Assembly (NCBI GenBank): GCA_963810305.1
Contig: CAWEMY010000004.1
Coordinates: 62,001-126,000 of the forward strand
Direction of reading: 5' to 3'
Length of the DNA: 64,000 nucleotides
Origin: JACDCA01 sp963810305
GTDB lineage: Bacteria > Acidobacteriota > Vicinamibacteria > Vicinamibacterales > 2-12-FULL-66-21
In this document: piece after piece, positions 36,462 through 45,922 of the stretch
Numbering within the stretch: position 1 is the stretch's first letter
Layout of the letters: each line of letters opens with the position of its first letter
Notes under the pieces: model-generated
Database searches by the model: none
Told to the model about the DNA's origin: nothing
Seen by the model: only the letters and a program-made list of their open reading frames with translations
Made by a program: the position numbers and the translations under genes

Positions 36462-37250
36462 ATGCGATTAGGTTTCGATCTGGATGGCACGGTAGCGGAT
36501 CTGCAGGGCGCTCTTGCCCGCGAAGCCAGACGTCTGTTCCCCGGTATCGATCCGGATACATTGCCACGGTCCGTGTCGCCAGAGGCGGGGCAGACTGATC
36601 CCGAGCAGCGCACCGAGCCGGTTGATGATCCCGTCTTCACGATGTCGTCACTGTCGGTGCGGCAGCAGAAGGAGCTGTGGGCGGCGGCGTGCGCTCGCGT
36701 GAATTTCTGGGAAGGGCTCGACGAGATCGAGCCAGGATCGCTGCAGCGCCTCGCCCGGATCGTGCGGGAGCGAAAGTGGGAGGTCATCTTTCTCACCAGC
36801 CGTCCCGAGACCAGCGGCGACACCGCGCAGCTTCAAAGTCAGCGCTGGCTCGTGGAACGGGGCTTTCCGCTGCCCTCGGTCTTCGTTGTTCATGGGTCGC
36901 GCGGCAAGATCGCGGCGTCGCTGCAACTCGATGTGCTCGTCGACGACCGGCCCGAGAACTGCCTCGACGTCGCGATCGACTCCGCCGCACGAGCCATCCT
37001 CGTGTGGCGCGGCGGTGAAGACAAGGTGCCCGGCAGTGCGCGGCAGCTCGGGATCGGCGCGGTCACGTCGATCGCCGAGTGCCTCGACATCCTCGAGGCG
37101 CTCGACCGCTCAGAGGATGAAATGGGCCTGGTCGATCGGTTCAAGCGCCTCCTCGGCCTGAAGCCGTCGCGGCGCTCGCCGGCGAAGGGCGCCGGATCCC
37201 CACCATCGCGGCTGCAGCAGGAACCGACAAAGCCTGCAACCGTCCGCTGA
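36462..37250 (+). CDS. HAD-superfamily phosphatase/nucleotidase-like protein
   Basis: I place the start at ATG 36462, because the protein begins immediately with HAD motif I: MRLGFDLDGTVADLQGALAR. In-frame sequence upstream is not protein-like. Motif II is VIFLTSRPETSGD, and motif IV is LDVLVDDRPENCLDVAID, with the acidic metal ligands. An insert between motifs I and II contains a cap with VRQQKELWAAACARVNFWEG, similar to NLI-interacting or 5'(3')-deoxyribonucleotidase-like HAD proteins. The C-terminal 50 residues are a basic, Pro/Ser-rich tail, LGLKPSRRSPAKGAGSP. Length is 262 residues. Substrate is unknown. It is divergent from the RiPP operon. Confidence 0.75.
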   Translation: MRLGFDLDGTVADLQGALAREARRLFPGIDPDTLPRSVSPEAGQTDPEQRTEPVDDPVFTMSSLSVRQQKELWAAACARVNFWEGLDEIEPGSLQRLARIVRERKWEVIFLTSRPETSGDTAQLQSQRWLVERGFPLPSVFVVHGSRGKIAASLQLDVLVDDRPENCLDVAIDSAARAILVWRGGEDKVPGSARQLGIGAVTSIAECLDILEALDRSEDEMGLVDRFKRLLGLKPSRRSPAKGAGSPPSRLQQEPTKPATVR

Positions 37251-37258
37251 GCGGCCGG

Positions 37259-37280
37259 CATCAGGCCACCATGCCTGATG
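37259..37280 (+). terminator. Perfect hairpin after HAD gene
   Basis: CATCAGGC (37259-37266) pairs perfectly with GCCTGATG (37273-37280) around a 6-base loop, nine bases after the stop codon. No T-run follows. The remaining 210 bases to the next gene hold no clear coding sequence or known riboswitch. Confidence 0.5.
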
Positions 37281-37490
37281 ACGAATCTGAAAACCGCCTC
37301 GCAGCCTTGTAAGTTCCCGCGGCGGATCATTGCTGAAATCCCAGTAAAACCACGCATTTCTTGACCTGGCGCCGGGGCACCTCGCGTGCACTGACGGGCT
37401 CCGGTCGTTCGAAGATGGCGTTCGTGCTTCCCGCGACGTGCCGCGTGGACGACCTGCTTCGGGCTGATTGCTGCCCGGAAAGGTTCGTCC

Positions 37491-38039
37491 ATGACCGTCA
37501 CGTCGCGTCGTCACGTCCGCGCAAGCGCGCTCAGCGCGTTTCTTCTGGTCTGGGGCGCTGCGCCGGCAGTGGCGAACGATCGTACCGACCAGGGACCGCA
37601 GCCGACACTGGTCTCGACTCTGGCCGCCGCGGACGCCTTCGTTCCATCCGTGCCGCTGGCAACAATTACCTTCGATCAGCAGGCGCCGCAGAGCGTGCTC
37701 ACCGCGCCGCGGAACCCTGAGCTTGGCGGACTGAGTGGCCCGCTGCTGCGACGAAGCCTTATCGTTTCGTTCGGCGCGCTCCAGATGCTCGATGCGCACT
37801 CGACGACGAAGGCGCTGGCGGCGGGTGGTCGAGAGGCCAATCCTGCAATGGGAGCGATTGCGTCGAATCCCACGGCACTGTACGCGGTCAAGGCTGGCAC
37901 CTTCGCGGCGACGGCGTATCTCGCGGAGCGCATTTCCAGGAAGCATCCGAAGCGCGCCCTCGTGCTGATGGCGGTCCTGAATTCTGCTTACGTCGCGATC
38001 GTGGCGCACAACTATCGTGTGGCCAACGGCGGCCGCTAG
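37491..38039 (+). CDS. Exported protein with C-terminal membrane hairpin (DUF5658-like)
   Basis: The 182-residue protein has a signal peptide, SALSAFLLVWGAAPAVAND. After a low-complexity region the C-terminal 100 residues read ALQMLDAHSTTKALAAGGRE and ANPAMGAI, then hydrophobic segments VKAGTFAATAYLAERISRKH and ALVLMAVLNSAYVAIVAHN. The Q-M-x-D-x-x-S-T-x-x-A-L...E-x-N-P pattern is shared by small integral membrane proteins in acidobacterial genomes. I compare it to the DUF5658 type with modest confidence. Start ATG 37491 is preceded by GGAAAGG. Function is unknown. Confidence 0.6.
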   Translation: MTVTSRRHVRASALSAFLLVWGAAPAVANDRTDQGPQPTLVSTLAAADAFVPSVPLATITFDQQAPQSVLTAPRNPELGGLSGPLLRRSLIVSFGALQMLDAHSTTKALAAGGREANPAMGAIASNPTALYAVKAGTFAATAYLAERISRKHPKRALVLMAVLNSAYVAIVAHNYRVANGGR

Positions 38040-38151
38040 GACTCTGACGATCCTGCGGGGCGCGGTGCGCGGTGCGCGGCGAGAATCTGAAGGTTCGTCA
38101 GGCTCGGGCCGATAATTTGACTGGGTGTGATTCCCGCCGCACCCCACGGGC

Positions 38152-39391
38152 ATGACCTTCGACCAACTCCTCCTTCTCGGTTCGACAGTCGCAGCCCTGG
38201 TGTGGGCTGCGCTGTCGATCCACGTACTGCGCGTCAGCCGCCGGAGGGCCGACGCCAGGCTCAAGGTCCAAACCATCCTCACCACTCTTCGCAGCGACTC
38301 CGTGCGCGCCGCCGGACCAACCGAGCGTGTGAACGAAGTCAAGGCGTTGCTCGACACGCTCTCGCGCGACATGGTGCTGCATACGGCAGCGGACCCCGAG
38401 ACCCCGGCGGAAGCCTTCGAGGCGCTGAGTACCTACCTGGTTGCGAAGTGGCCGATTGAAACTCTGCTGACCGAGGCGTCCGCTCATCGGAGGGCCAGAG
38501 ACGTGTGGCGGCGGACGGCTGCGCTGCGGATTGCGTTTCGCAGTGGGCATCCAAAGGCCATGGTTCTGCTCGAAGCCGCCGTGAAAGAGGACGATGCAGA
38601 CCTGGCGAACGTCGCACTGGGCCTCCTCGGAACTTCGCCAGACCTGTGTGCCGTGGACATCATGATCGATGCGCTGAGAGCGCGGCGTCATTCCCCTGCG
38701 CGCATCGCCACACACCTCGAAGGGATCACCGGTCCGTCCGATGGACAAGTACCGTGAACTTCTCGCGGACGCCGATCCGGTCATGCGCCTCTGGGGGGCG
38801 AAGCTGCTCGGTGATTATCCGGACGCGCCGTCGGTGGAACTCGATCTTGCGCCTCTGGTCGAGGATGCGGATCCGGGAGTCCGCAAAGCCGCGATCGAAT
38901 CTTTGGGAAGAGTCGGCAACGGTCTCGCGGCACGGGCGGCATTGCGTCTCCTTACGGACCCCGTGGCATTCGTCCGCGCATATGCCGCGCGTGCGCTGGG
39001 AGAACTGGATCGCGCGGATGCGGCTGCGGCGGTTGCCGCTCTCCTCGGCGACCCCGACTGGTGGGTCCGTCATGCGGCCAAGCAGTCGCTCGAACGGATG
39101 GGGGCGGATATCTGGCCGGTCCTCGTACGGTGTCTCGACGACTCCGACCGTTTCGTTCGCAATGGCGCGGCGGAGGTCTTTCAGAACATCGGCGTCCTCG
39201 ACAGCTTCATTGTGATGGAGGCCGCCTCCGATGATCCCAGCCACGCCAAGGTTGAATTGCTGCGCCGCGTCGCGGCCGCCGGCGGCACGCGGCTGACCGA
39301 ATCACTCGTCGAGCGGGCCGGGCCGAAGACCGGGCCGCGCGTGCGGCGACTGCTCGAGACCGTCGGGCTCGAACACGTCGGAGCGGCATGA
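38152..39391 (+). CDS. Membrane-anchored HEAT-repeat protein (frameshifted)
   Basis: The first half (from ATG 38152) has an N-terminal membrane anchor, LLLLGSTVAALVWAALSIHV, then helical repeats to about 38735, where the frame breaks. The second half is read from 38741 (MDKYRELLADADPVMRLWGA). It contains HEAT/PBS-lyase-type repeats: DADPGVRKAAIESLGRVG, DPVAFVRAYAARALGELD, DPDWWVRHAAKQSLERMG and DSDRFVRNGAAEVFQNIG. Joined length is about 413 residues. It overlaps the GT2 gene by ATGA, so it is probably a scaffold partner of that membrane glycosyltransferase. Pairs of HEAT-repeat and GT2 proteins recur in polysaccharide loci. An alternative is two separate genes. Confidence 0.7.
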
Positions 39392-40674
39392 TGGTTTCGG
39401 CTCCGGCATTCGCGTTGACGGCAATGATGGTGTCGCTGGCATTCCTTGCCGGCATCGTCCTCGCAGTCGCTGTCGCGGCGCTCCATCGCGGCGGGCGTCG
39501 TGAGGATGCGACCGACCCGTTCGACGCACTGGTGGCCTCACGATTCACCATCCCGGTCAGTCTGATCGTGCCGGCCAGTGGCGAGGCGGCGGGCCTTTCA
39601 CCGGCGGTCGGCTCGCTGCTGTCGCTGAATTATCCCGAGCTCGAGGTGATCGCCGTCGCCGAAGACCTTACCGAAAGTGGTTTCGACCACCTGAAGGCGG
39701 AGTGGGACCTCGAGCCCAAGGAGTTCTTCTACCGACGGACGCTGACCACCACTCCGATCCGCAGGATCTACGGCAGCCGCCGCGACGCCCGTCTCATGGT
39801 GGTGGACAAGCCGGCAGCAGGGAAGGCCGACGCGCTGAACTGCGGTTTGAGTCTGGCGCGGTACCGCTACGTCGCGTCGATGCCGCCCACGATCTTTCTC
39901 GATTCGAACGCACTCCTGCGGCTGATGTCACCCGCGCTGCGCGATCCGGCCACTGTTCTCGCCGTTGCCGGGCACGTCGAACCGCGCGCCGACGGCAGCA
40001 TGGTCGCCGCTTTTCAGTGGATAGCTTCCGTGCGTTCGTGGATGATGACGCGCCTCACGTGGAGCCGCCTCCGGTGCGGTCTCGGGCCGCCCGAGACTGC
40101 CGTCGTGTGGCGACGCGACGCCCTTCTCGAATTGGGCGGGTTCTCTCCCGCGGCCACCGATCCCGAACTGCAGATGCTCGGCCGGTTGCAGACCTCGACG
40201 ATCGAGCGCGTGACCGGACAGGTCATCCGCAGCACGGAGATTGTCGGCCGCACCGAACCGGTGAGGGTCCTCGACGCGGCTCGCAGCTCGGGCCGCCGCC
40301 AGCGCGCGGTGCTCGAGTCGCTCGTCAGACTGTCGCCGTTCGATCGCAGCCTTCATGGACGCCTTCCCGTGATCTGCTTCGGCATCGCTGAGTTGCTGGT
40401 GCCTCTTCTGCAGGTGAGCGTACTGGTCACGGCGGTGGCTCTCGCGGCGGCCGGATGGCTGGCGTGGCCGACCGTGCTCTTCGTGCTCTCGCTGCTGACG
40501 TTCGGCAACGCGATCGTCACCGCGTCCGCCTTGTTGCTGCGGGGGGCCGCTCCTGACGCTCCCTCTACGTCCGAACTGACGCGACTGCTGGTGCTGTCGC
40601 CGCTCGAGTTCTGCGTCTATCGACCGGCCGTGGCTCTGGCCGCCCTTCTCCGCATCCCGTTCGCCCTGCGTTGA
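39388..40674 (+). CDS. Membrane GT2-like glycosyltransferase with degenerate active site
   Basis: The 428-residue protein has an N-terminal helix, a GT-A domain and three C-terminal membrane segments, the layout of PgaC/BcsA-type synthases. The GT-A opening VSLIVPASGEAAGLSPAVGS and the uridine-binding RLMVVDKPAAGKADALNCGL segment are clear. Three catalytic features are not. The DxD position reads MPPTIFLDSNALL. The TED acceptor-base loop reads PAATDPELQM. The Q-x-x-R-W motif is replaced by SGRRQRAVLE. It may therefore be inactive or a regulatory partner, or use an unusual mechanism. It overlaps the HEAT gene and the next gene starts one base after its stop. Confidence 0.72.
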   Translation: MMVSAPAFALTAMMVSLAFLAGIVLAVAVAALHRGGRREDATDPFDALVASRFTIPVSLIVPASGEAAGLSPAVGSLLSLNYPELEVIAVAEDLTESGFDHLKAEWDLEPKEFFYRRTLTTTPIRRIYGSRRDARLMVVDKPAAGKADALNCGLSLARYRYVASMPPTIFLDSNALLRLMSPALRDPATVLAVAGHVEPRADGSMVAAFQWIASVRSWMMTRLTWSRLRCGLGPPETAVVWRRDALLELGGFSPAATDPELQMLGRLQTSTIERVTGQVIRSTEIVGRTEPVRVLDAARSSGRRQRAVLESLVRLSPFDRSLHGRLPVICFGIAELLVPLLQVSVLVTAVALAAAGWLAWPTVLFVLSLLTFGNAIVTASALLLRGAAPDAPSTSELTRLLVLSPLEFCVYRPAVALAALLRIPFALR

Positions 40675-40675
40675 G

Positions 40676-42609
40676 ATGTCGCTGCTCGTCACCGCCGCTG
40701 TAGCCGTCACCTGGCTCGCGACGGCGGCGCTGATGTTCGGCCTTGGTGCGGCGCTGCTGCGATCGCTGACGCCGGCCGAGCAGACGTGGCGTACGGTGAT
40801 CCCCGCCATCTACTGCGGGATGGCCTTGCTGTTTGCGGGGCTGGTCCTGTGGCACTTCGTCCGGCCGGTCGATGAACTGGCGCTCCTCGCCTTCGCCGTG
40901 GCCGGCAGTGTTGCGCTCTTTCGCCAACGCGCCTGGGTCATCGCGCTGTCGCGCGCGCCGGTGTCGAAGCTGCATGCGCTGCCGATTCTGGCCTTCGGCG
41001 ATCTGGTCGGCGAATCACGCGTTGAGAGGCGGTGGCTGGGACGATTACGTCTACGAGTTCCAGGCGATCCGCTGGTTTCACGACTACGCGATCGTGCCTG
41101 GCCTGGCGAACGTCCACGGACGGTTCGGGTTCAACAACGCGCATCATCTCTACGCCGCGATGTTCAGCGTCGGTCCGTGGGAGGGGGCAGTCAACGTTCT
41201 GGTCAACGGGCTGTTCATCAACCTGCTGTTCGCGCTCGCCTGGACCGCCTGCGCGGACCTCCTGACCGGCCGACTTTCGGAACGAGCCGCCTTTGCCGCG
41301 GTGTTCATTGCGCCATGCGTTGCGCGACACCTGCCGGGGGCGGAGCTGAGTCAGCCGATGGTTTCGACGCTGAAGGCTGACGTCGCGTCCGGCGCGCTCC
41401 TCGCCGGCGCCGCGTGCCTGTGGGTCGAGCTGTCGGACCGGACGACCAGCGAGATCAGGCGAACCGTGCTGGCGATCGCCGTCGCGTTGTGTCTTGCCAC
41501 GGCGTTCGCGATCAGGGTCGGTTCGGGTCCTTTCGTTGGGGTCATGCTCGCTGCGGTCTTCCTGTCGATGGCGGTGAGATCGCGGGCGCGCCTGTGGCTC
41601 CCAGTGGGCGCCATCGTCACTGTGCTCATCGCCGGGATGATGATCCGCGGGATCGTGTTGAGCGGATATCCGCTCTATCCGTCGACCGTCATGGCGGCGG
41701 ATGTCGACTGGCGGGTGCCCGCCGCACAGGCGGACATCGAGCGGACCCTGATCACCACTCATGCTCAGTGGCGAAGTGTCTACGCGACGACGCCCCCACC
41801 AGGGAACTGGCTGCTCGACTGGGGGCGCGCGACACTCGTAACGAATCGGAGCGGCATCACGCTGCCGGCCGCGCTCGTGTTTGGACTGGCTCCGCTTCTC
41901 TTGTTCAAGCGCCGCCGGGACATCGCCGCGGTCGCGCCGCATGGATGGCTTGTACTCTGGGCGGCTACGGCAGCGGCACTCGCGGTGTGGTTTGTCTATG
42001 CGCCTTCGGGACGATTCGCGTGGGCGTCCTGCTGGATTGCCGCGGCGGCGGTTGTGGCCAGGATCGTCTCCCGCGTGCCACCGGGCGCCTTTGGCGGTGT
42101 GGCCGCTGGTGGGGCTGGGTGTTGCGTCGACGCTCGCGGTGATGAGCCTCCGGTTTCCGCGATCGGAAGCGATTGGTTTCGGCTGGGGGATCGTGCTGGC
42201 GGCGACATGGTGTGCCGCGCTGATCGTGACGTTGAATCGCCACGCCGCCCGAGTGGGGATCGTGGTGCTGGCGCTAGGGTTCTTTCCGGTCGTCGACCGG
42301 GTGGCAACCGACATCTTCTATCGACGGATGCCGCAACTCGGGCGCACGTTCTGGGTGAACGCCCCGCGCATCCCCAAGCCGCGCGAAGACCTTGACATCG
42401 CCGCGCGCCAGACGCGATCGGGTCTCACCGTCTACGAGGCGCAGTACTCCAGGTACGACTTTCCGCTGCCGACGACACCTCACTTCAATCGGTACCTGGA
42501 GCTGCGAAGGCCGCCGGACTTCGCCGGTGGATTCCGGAATGTCAGCCCCGGGCCGTACCCGCGATTTGGGTATCGGCCCAACATCGGCACCTCCGACCCA
42601 GACGAGTAA
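40676..42609 (+). CDS. Large polytopic membrane protein, LIC_10190-like (two frameshifts)
   Basis: From ATG 40676 the protein opens with four membrane helices. After a break near 41015-41030 it reads GGWDDYVYEFQAIRWFHDYA and NAHHLYAAMF, followed by many helices, and GIVLSGYPLYPSTVMAADVD. After a second break near 42075-42095 it continues with two helices and a soluble C-terminal tail ending GYRPNIGTSDPDE. The W-D-x-Y...W...F-N-N-A and GYPLYPS loop motifs resemble the LIC_10190 family of membrane proteins, which look like GT-C glycosyltransferases. Joined length is about 643 residues. It is the third gene of the HEAT-GT2 operon and could transfer a lipid-linked sugar in the periplasm. Confidence 0.65.
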
Positions 42610-42614
42610 GGCCA

Positions 42615-42656
42615 ACGGGTCCTACAGACCCGTGATGGGTATCTGTGACCCGTGAC
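42615..42656 (+). repeat. Hairpin and repeated GACCCGTGA element
   Basis: ACGGGTC-CTACA-GACCCGT (42615-42633) is a perfect 7-bp hairpin six bases after the stop of the membrane protein. GACCCGTGA is repeated at 42627 and 42648, 21 bp apart (two helical turns). The region could be a terminator, an operator for the regulator at 42818, or both. Confidence 0.4.
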
Positions 42657-42766
42657 ATCGCGATCGGTCCAAAGGCCGGCGGGAACGGTCTACCCGAGAA
42701 CAGCCAGTGTCGACCTCAAGGTCCGATCACTACCCGAATTTCCCAATCTTTTCGTCACTCCATTCG

Positions 42767-42782
42767 TGGCACTCCTCTTGGT
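42767..42782 (+). promoter_or_regulatory. Candidate sigma-54 (-24/-12) promoter
   Basis: TGGCAC (42767-42772), five bases, then TTGGT (42778-42782) matches TGGCAC-N5-TTGCW except at one -12 base (GG for GC). A start point near 42793 leaves about 25 bases to the ATG at 42818, which has a GGAGGA ribosome-binding site. It would make the sigma-54 activator gene self-regulated. Confidence 0.45.
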
Positions 42783-42817
42783 AAGGCCTCCTGCACACTC
42801 GAAATGTCGGAGGACGG

Positions 42818-44161
42818 ATGACCGCGACGAAGATTTCTCCACAGCCGGAGCCTCAATGGCCTGCCGAGACGCTTCTCTCGGCGATCACCAGCGGCTTCTC
42901 GGTTGCGCGCGAGCCGCGGCTCGTGCGCCAGCGGTTCGAGGAGGAGTTGCGTGCTCTGGTGAATGCCCGATCGATTGCGGTTCGGGAGTGCCCACCGGGG
43001 ACGGTCTCCCTCCCTGACGTGCTCACCTTCGACGTACCTGCGGCCCCGTGGAGCGCCCCGACGCGGCTCGAAGCGGTGTTCGAGCCGGCGCAGACCGTCG
43101 ACGAATGGAAGCGTCGGACGCTGTCGATCGGCGCACAGGTAGCCGCGCTGCTCGTCGAACTCGAGCATGCCGACGGCCGCTGGACCCGACTGCGCCGGCC
43201 GGATGGCGCTGCGCCGCTCGTGGGATCGAGTGCGGCCATTCGTGACGTTCGCGAGCGGATCGAGCGTGTCGCGGTGACGGATTTTACCGTCTTGATCGAA
43301 GGCGAATCCGGCACGGGCAAGGAGCTCGTCGCGAGACAGATCCACGATCTCAGCCGCCGCCGCAAAGGGCCATTCGTCGCAGTCAACTGCGCGGCGATCG
43401 TCGAGACACTGCTGGAGGCGGAGCTGTTCGGCATCGAAGACAGGACGGCGACTGGGGTTCGCGGACGCCGCGGCAAATTCGAAAGCTCGCACGACGGAAC
43501 ACTCTTCCTCGACGAGGTCTCGGACCTTTCTCCTGCGGCACAGGCAAAACTCCTGCGCGCCATCCAGGATCTCTCGGTTGAGCGTGTTGGCGGCGGCAGC
43601 ACCCGACGCATCGACACCCGCATCATCGTCGCGACCAACCGTCCGCTGTGCGACCTGGTGGAGCAGGGACGTTTTCGCCTGGACCTGTTCTACCGGCTGA
43701 ACGGCATCGATGTTCAAGTGCCGCCGCTTCGCCAGCGCAAGGACGATGTGCTGGAGCTCGCGCGATATTTTCTCGAGCGGTATCGGCTGGTTCGTCCGTT
43801 GTCATTGTCGAACGGCGTTGCTGACGCGCTTCTCGCCTACGCATGGCCAGGTAATGTGCGGGAGCTCGAACGGGTCATCGAGCGAGCGGTGGCTTTGGCG
43901 GCGTCAACGTCGGTCGAACTCGAAGACCTGCCGCCGACACTGCTCGACGGATACGGTGAAGTGCTGCTCCCGGCACTGCACGCCGGCGAATCCATGCGCG
44001 CCTGGGGCAGCCGCTACGCGCGGCTGGTGCTCGAGCGGTGCGCGAACAACAAGCGCCGGGCCTGCCGCGAGCTCGGGATTTCGTATCACACGCTTCAGGG
44101 ATATCTGCGCTTCAGGCCGGAGCGTGCACTACAGCCCAGGGACGTCTCGCTTAGAGGTTAG
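42818..44161 (+). CDS. Sigma-54-dependent activator with variant GAFTGA loop
   Basis: The 447-residue protein has an N-terminal GAF-like sensory domain (about 15-125), an AAA+ domain and a C-terminal Fis-type helix-turn-helix, CANNKRRACRELGISYHTLQ. The ATPase is intact: Walker A GESGTGKE (162-169), Walker B TLFLDE (228-233), and RLDLFYRLNG near the arginine finger. The loop that should read GAFTGA is RTATGV (209-214), within ELFGIEDRTATGVRGRRG. This variant recurs, to my knowledge, in a subgroup of activators from Acidobacteria and Planctomycetes, but how it engages sigma-54 is not clear. Unlike the regulator at 4803 it should hydrolyse ATP. Likely targets are the envelope genes at 44281-45915. 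Confidence 0.85.
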   Translation: MTATKISPQPEPQWPAETLLSAITSGFSVAREPRLVRQRFEEELRALVNARSIAVRECPPGTVSLPDVLTFDVPAAPWSAPTRLEAVFEPAQTVDEWKRRTLSIGAQVAALLVELEHADGRWTRLRRPDGAAPLVGSSAAIRDVRERIERVAVTDFTVLIEGESGTGKELVARQIHDLSRRRKGPFVAVNCAAIVETLLEAELFGIEDRTATGVRGRRGKFESSHDGTLFLDEVSDLSPAAQAKLLRAIQDLSVERVGGGSTRRIDTRIIVATNRPLCDLVEQGRFRLDLFYRLNGIDVQVPPLRQRKDDVLELARYFLERYRLVRPLSLSNGVADALLAYAWPGNVRELERVIERAVALAASTSVELEDLPPTLLDGYGEVLLPALHAGESMRAWGSRYARLVLERCANNKRRACRELGISYHTLQGYLRFRPERALQPRDVSLRG

Positions 44162-44183
44162 TCCCTGGTGAGTGTGCCGGGTG

Positions 44184-44271
44184 CCTCCGGCCACGACGTT
44201 CGGTGAGGCAGCGGCCGCAATCGGCCGGAGGTCGCGCGCCGGGCTTTTGCTTCCGCTGCCATGCGGGAGCA
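44184..44271 (+). promoter_or_regulatory. Structured leader with two hairpins before lipoprotein gene
   Basis: CCTCCGGCC (44184-44192) pairs perfectly with GGCCGGAGG (44223-44231), enclosing a 30-base loop that contains its own GCGGCCGC palindrome. A second stem, TGCTTCCGC / GCGGGAGCA (44248-44256 / 44263-44271), ends at the AGGAGG ribosome-binding site (44271-44276). The first could terminate the regulator transcript. The second could control translation of the gene at 44281. I do not recognise a known riboswitch class. Confidence 0.45.
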
Positions 44272-44280
44272 GGAGGAGCA

Positions 44281-44826
44281 ATGACACATAACAGAGGTGC
44301 GCCCCGATGGCTCGTTGTCATCGCGATCGTGCTGGCACTTGCGGTTGCGGGCGGATGCGCTCGAGCCGCGGCGGCCGGCGTGCAGAAGGTCGAGTGGGTG
44401 TTCATCGACGGCGCCAAGAACCCTGAGTTGATTCCGGAATGGAGCGCATGGGAAGACGTGTTCAGCACGATTGCCGGCGGCCGCAAGCTGTTGCCGTCGA
44501 AGGTCCTCTTTGTCGTCTCGAAAGAAGAGGCAGAACTGATCCTGCGCGAGTCCGAAGCCAGCGTCAAACGCACCGAGGAGTGTAACGCCCGAATTCTCGC
44601 GCTGAAGCCCTTGCTGGCGAAAGCACGCCCCGCGGTGCAGATCCAGCGCACCAAGGACATCCGGCTGGAGTGTCGCGTGGCCAACCTCGAAGCGCGCGAT
44701 CGGGTGATGGCGGCGCTGAATCCCGAGGGGGCTGCGGCCTTGCGGGAGTTTGCGGACCTGATGAAGACGGGTACGACATTCACCGTCGCCAGGTCCGAGA
44801 TGGCGTTTCTGCGTCTGCCGCAATAG
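44281..44826 (+). CDS. Putative lipoprotein of unknown function
   Basis: ATG 44281 follows AGGAGG. The 181-residue product has a signal sequence, WLVVIAIVLALAVAGGCARA, with a lipobox-like AGGC, so lipidation is likely. The mature part is mostly helical and charged, with KVLFVVSKEEAELILRESEA and ARPAVQIQRTKDIRLECRVA. The first resembles the start of a family of small acidobacterial proteins with a VxVVSxxxxADxVL pattern, in which a fluctuating stress or conflict value is measured, but I cannot name it. It is 17 bases upstream of the calcium-motif protein gene. Confidence 0.55.
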   Translation: MTHNRGAPRWLVVIAIVLALAVAGGCARAAAAGVQKVEWVFIDGAKNPELIPEWSAWEDVFSTIAGGRKLLPSKVLFVVSKEEAELILRESEASVKRTEECNARILALKPLLAKARPAVQIQRTKDIRLECRVANLEARDRVMAALNPEGAAALREFADLMKTGTTFTVARSEMAFLRLPQ

Positions 44827-44843
44827 GCGGCGAGGTAAGGAAG

Positions 44844-45915
44844 ATGAAGCGATTCGTTCTGACGACCCTGGTGATTCTCGCCCTTGGATTCGTGACGGTC
44901 GGTGCCGACGAACCGACCGAGGAAGAAGCCGCGCAATTGAGCGGTTCCTGCGGCGAGATCAAGAACCGTAACTCGAGTTCCCAGTTCGGCGACAGTCTCT
45001 GGCTCGAGTACATCGTGGAAACCGCACGGCCGATGAACTCGTTCGACTGTCCATGGCTGACGGTGAGCGTTGAAGCGTGGGTGGTAAACGTGTCCGGATC
45101 GGGCTTGAGCAACACCGGTCCATTCACAGCATCAGTGCGGCGGCAGATTCCGGTGCCGCATGCCGGGAATTGGCAGACCAACGGGAAGCATTATCGCAAT
45201 TACCTGTGGATCTTCTCGTATCTCAACGGCGAGACCTCGAGTATCGCCTCGATCGGAGGCTCCAACGAACAGGAGTCGTACTGGGGCGGTGCGGGCGTTG
45301 GGACTGAGGCCTGCCCGGACCCGGAGGCGTTCTGCAACGCAGCCGGCGACGGCTGGGGCGGACAAGGCTCTCCCATCATCATCGACGTCGATCGTGACGG
45401 ATACCGGCTCACCTCGCTCGAGGACGGAGTGTTTTTCGATCTCGACGGCGACGGCTCTGCGGAACTCGTCTCATGGACACGCCTGGAGTCTGACGATGCG
45501 TTTCTCGCGATGGATCGCAACGGCAACGGGCGGATCGACGATGGGTCGGAGTTGTTCGGCAACTACACGCCGATGTACCCGACCGGCGCGCGTATCACCG
45601 CATCGAACGGGTTCGAGGCGCTCAAGTTCCTCGAAACGTCCAGCATTCGGTCGTTCGGAGCGCAACGAAGTGATCGACGGGAGGGACGCCGCGTTCTCGC
45701 GGCTGCTGCTGTGGACCGATCGCAATCACAATGGGCTGTCCGAGCCTGATGAACTGCAACCCGCGACCGGCATTGGGCTGCAAAGTATCGCGACCGACTA
45801 CCGGCTCTCGCGAAAGCAGGACCGATTCGGCAACGAGTTCCGTCAGCGCGCCAAGGCGACCTGGAGCGAAGGGCAGGCCTTCATCTACGACGTCTGGCTG
45901 CTGCGTCGTCCATAA
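44844..45915 (+). CDS. Exported protein with DxDxDG calcium motifs (frameshifted)
   Basis: ATG 44844 follows GTAAGGAAG. After a signal peptide (LVILALGFVTVGADE) there is an immunoglobulin-like or unassigned region with two conserved Cys pairs. The region DVDRDGYRLTSLEDGVFFDL, then DGDGSAELVSWTRLESDDAF, then DRNGNGRIDDGSELFG carries three calcium-loop motifs. The combination FDLDGDG...W...D-x-FL...DxNGNGxIDDGxELFG is a widespread signature in secreted bacterial calcium-binding proteins. The frame breaks near 45640-45680. The other frame continues GRDAAFSRLLLWTDRNHNGL and ends at 45915. Joined length is about 356 residues. Function may be surface adhesion or matrix-associated; this is inference. 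Confidence 0.65.
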
Positions 45916-45922
45916 CGATCCG

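Noticed and set aside
37281..37490. c-di-GMP (GEMM) riboswitch before the small exported protein
   Set aside because: Several GC stems exist, but the conserved GEMM core sequences are absent.
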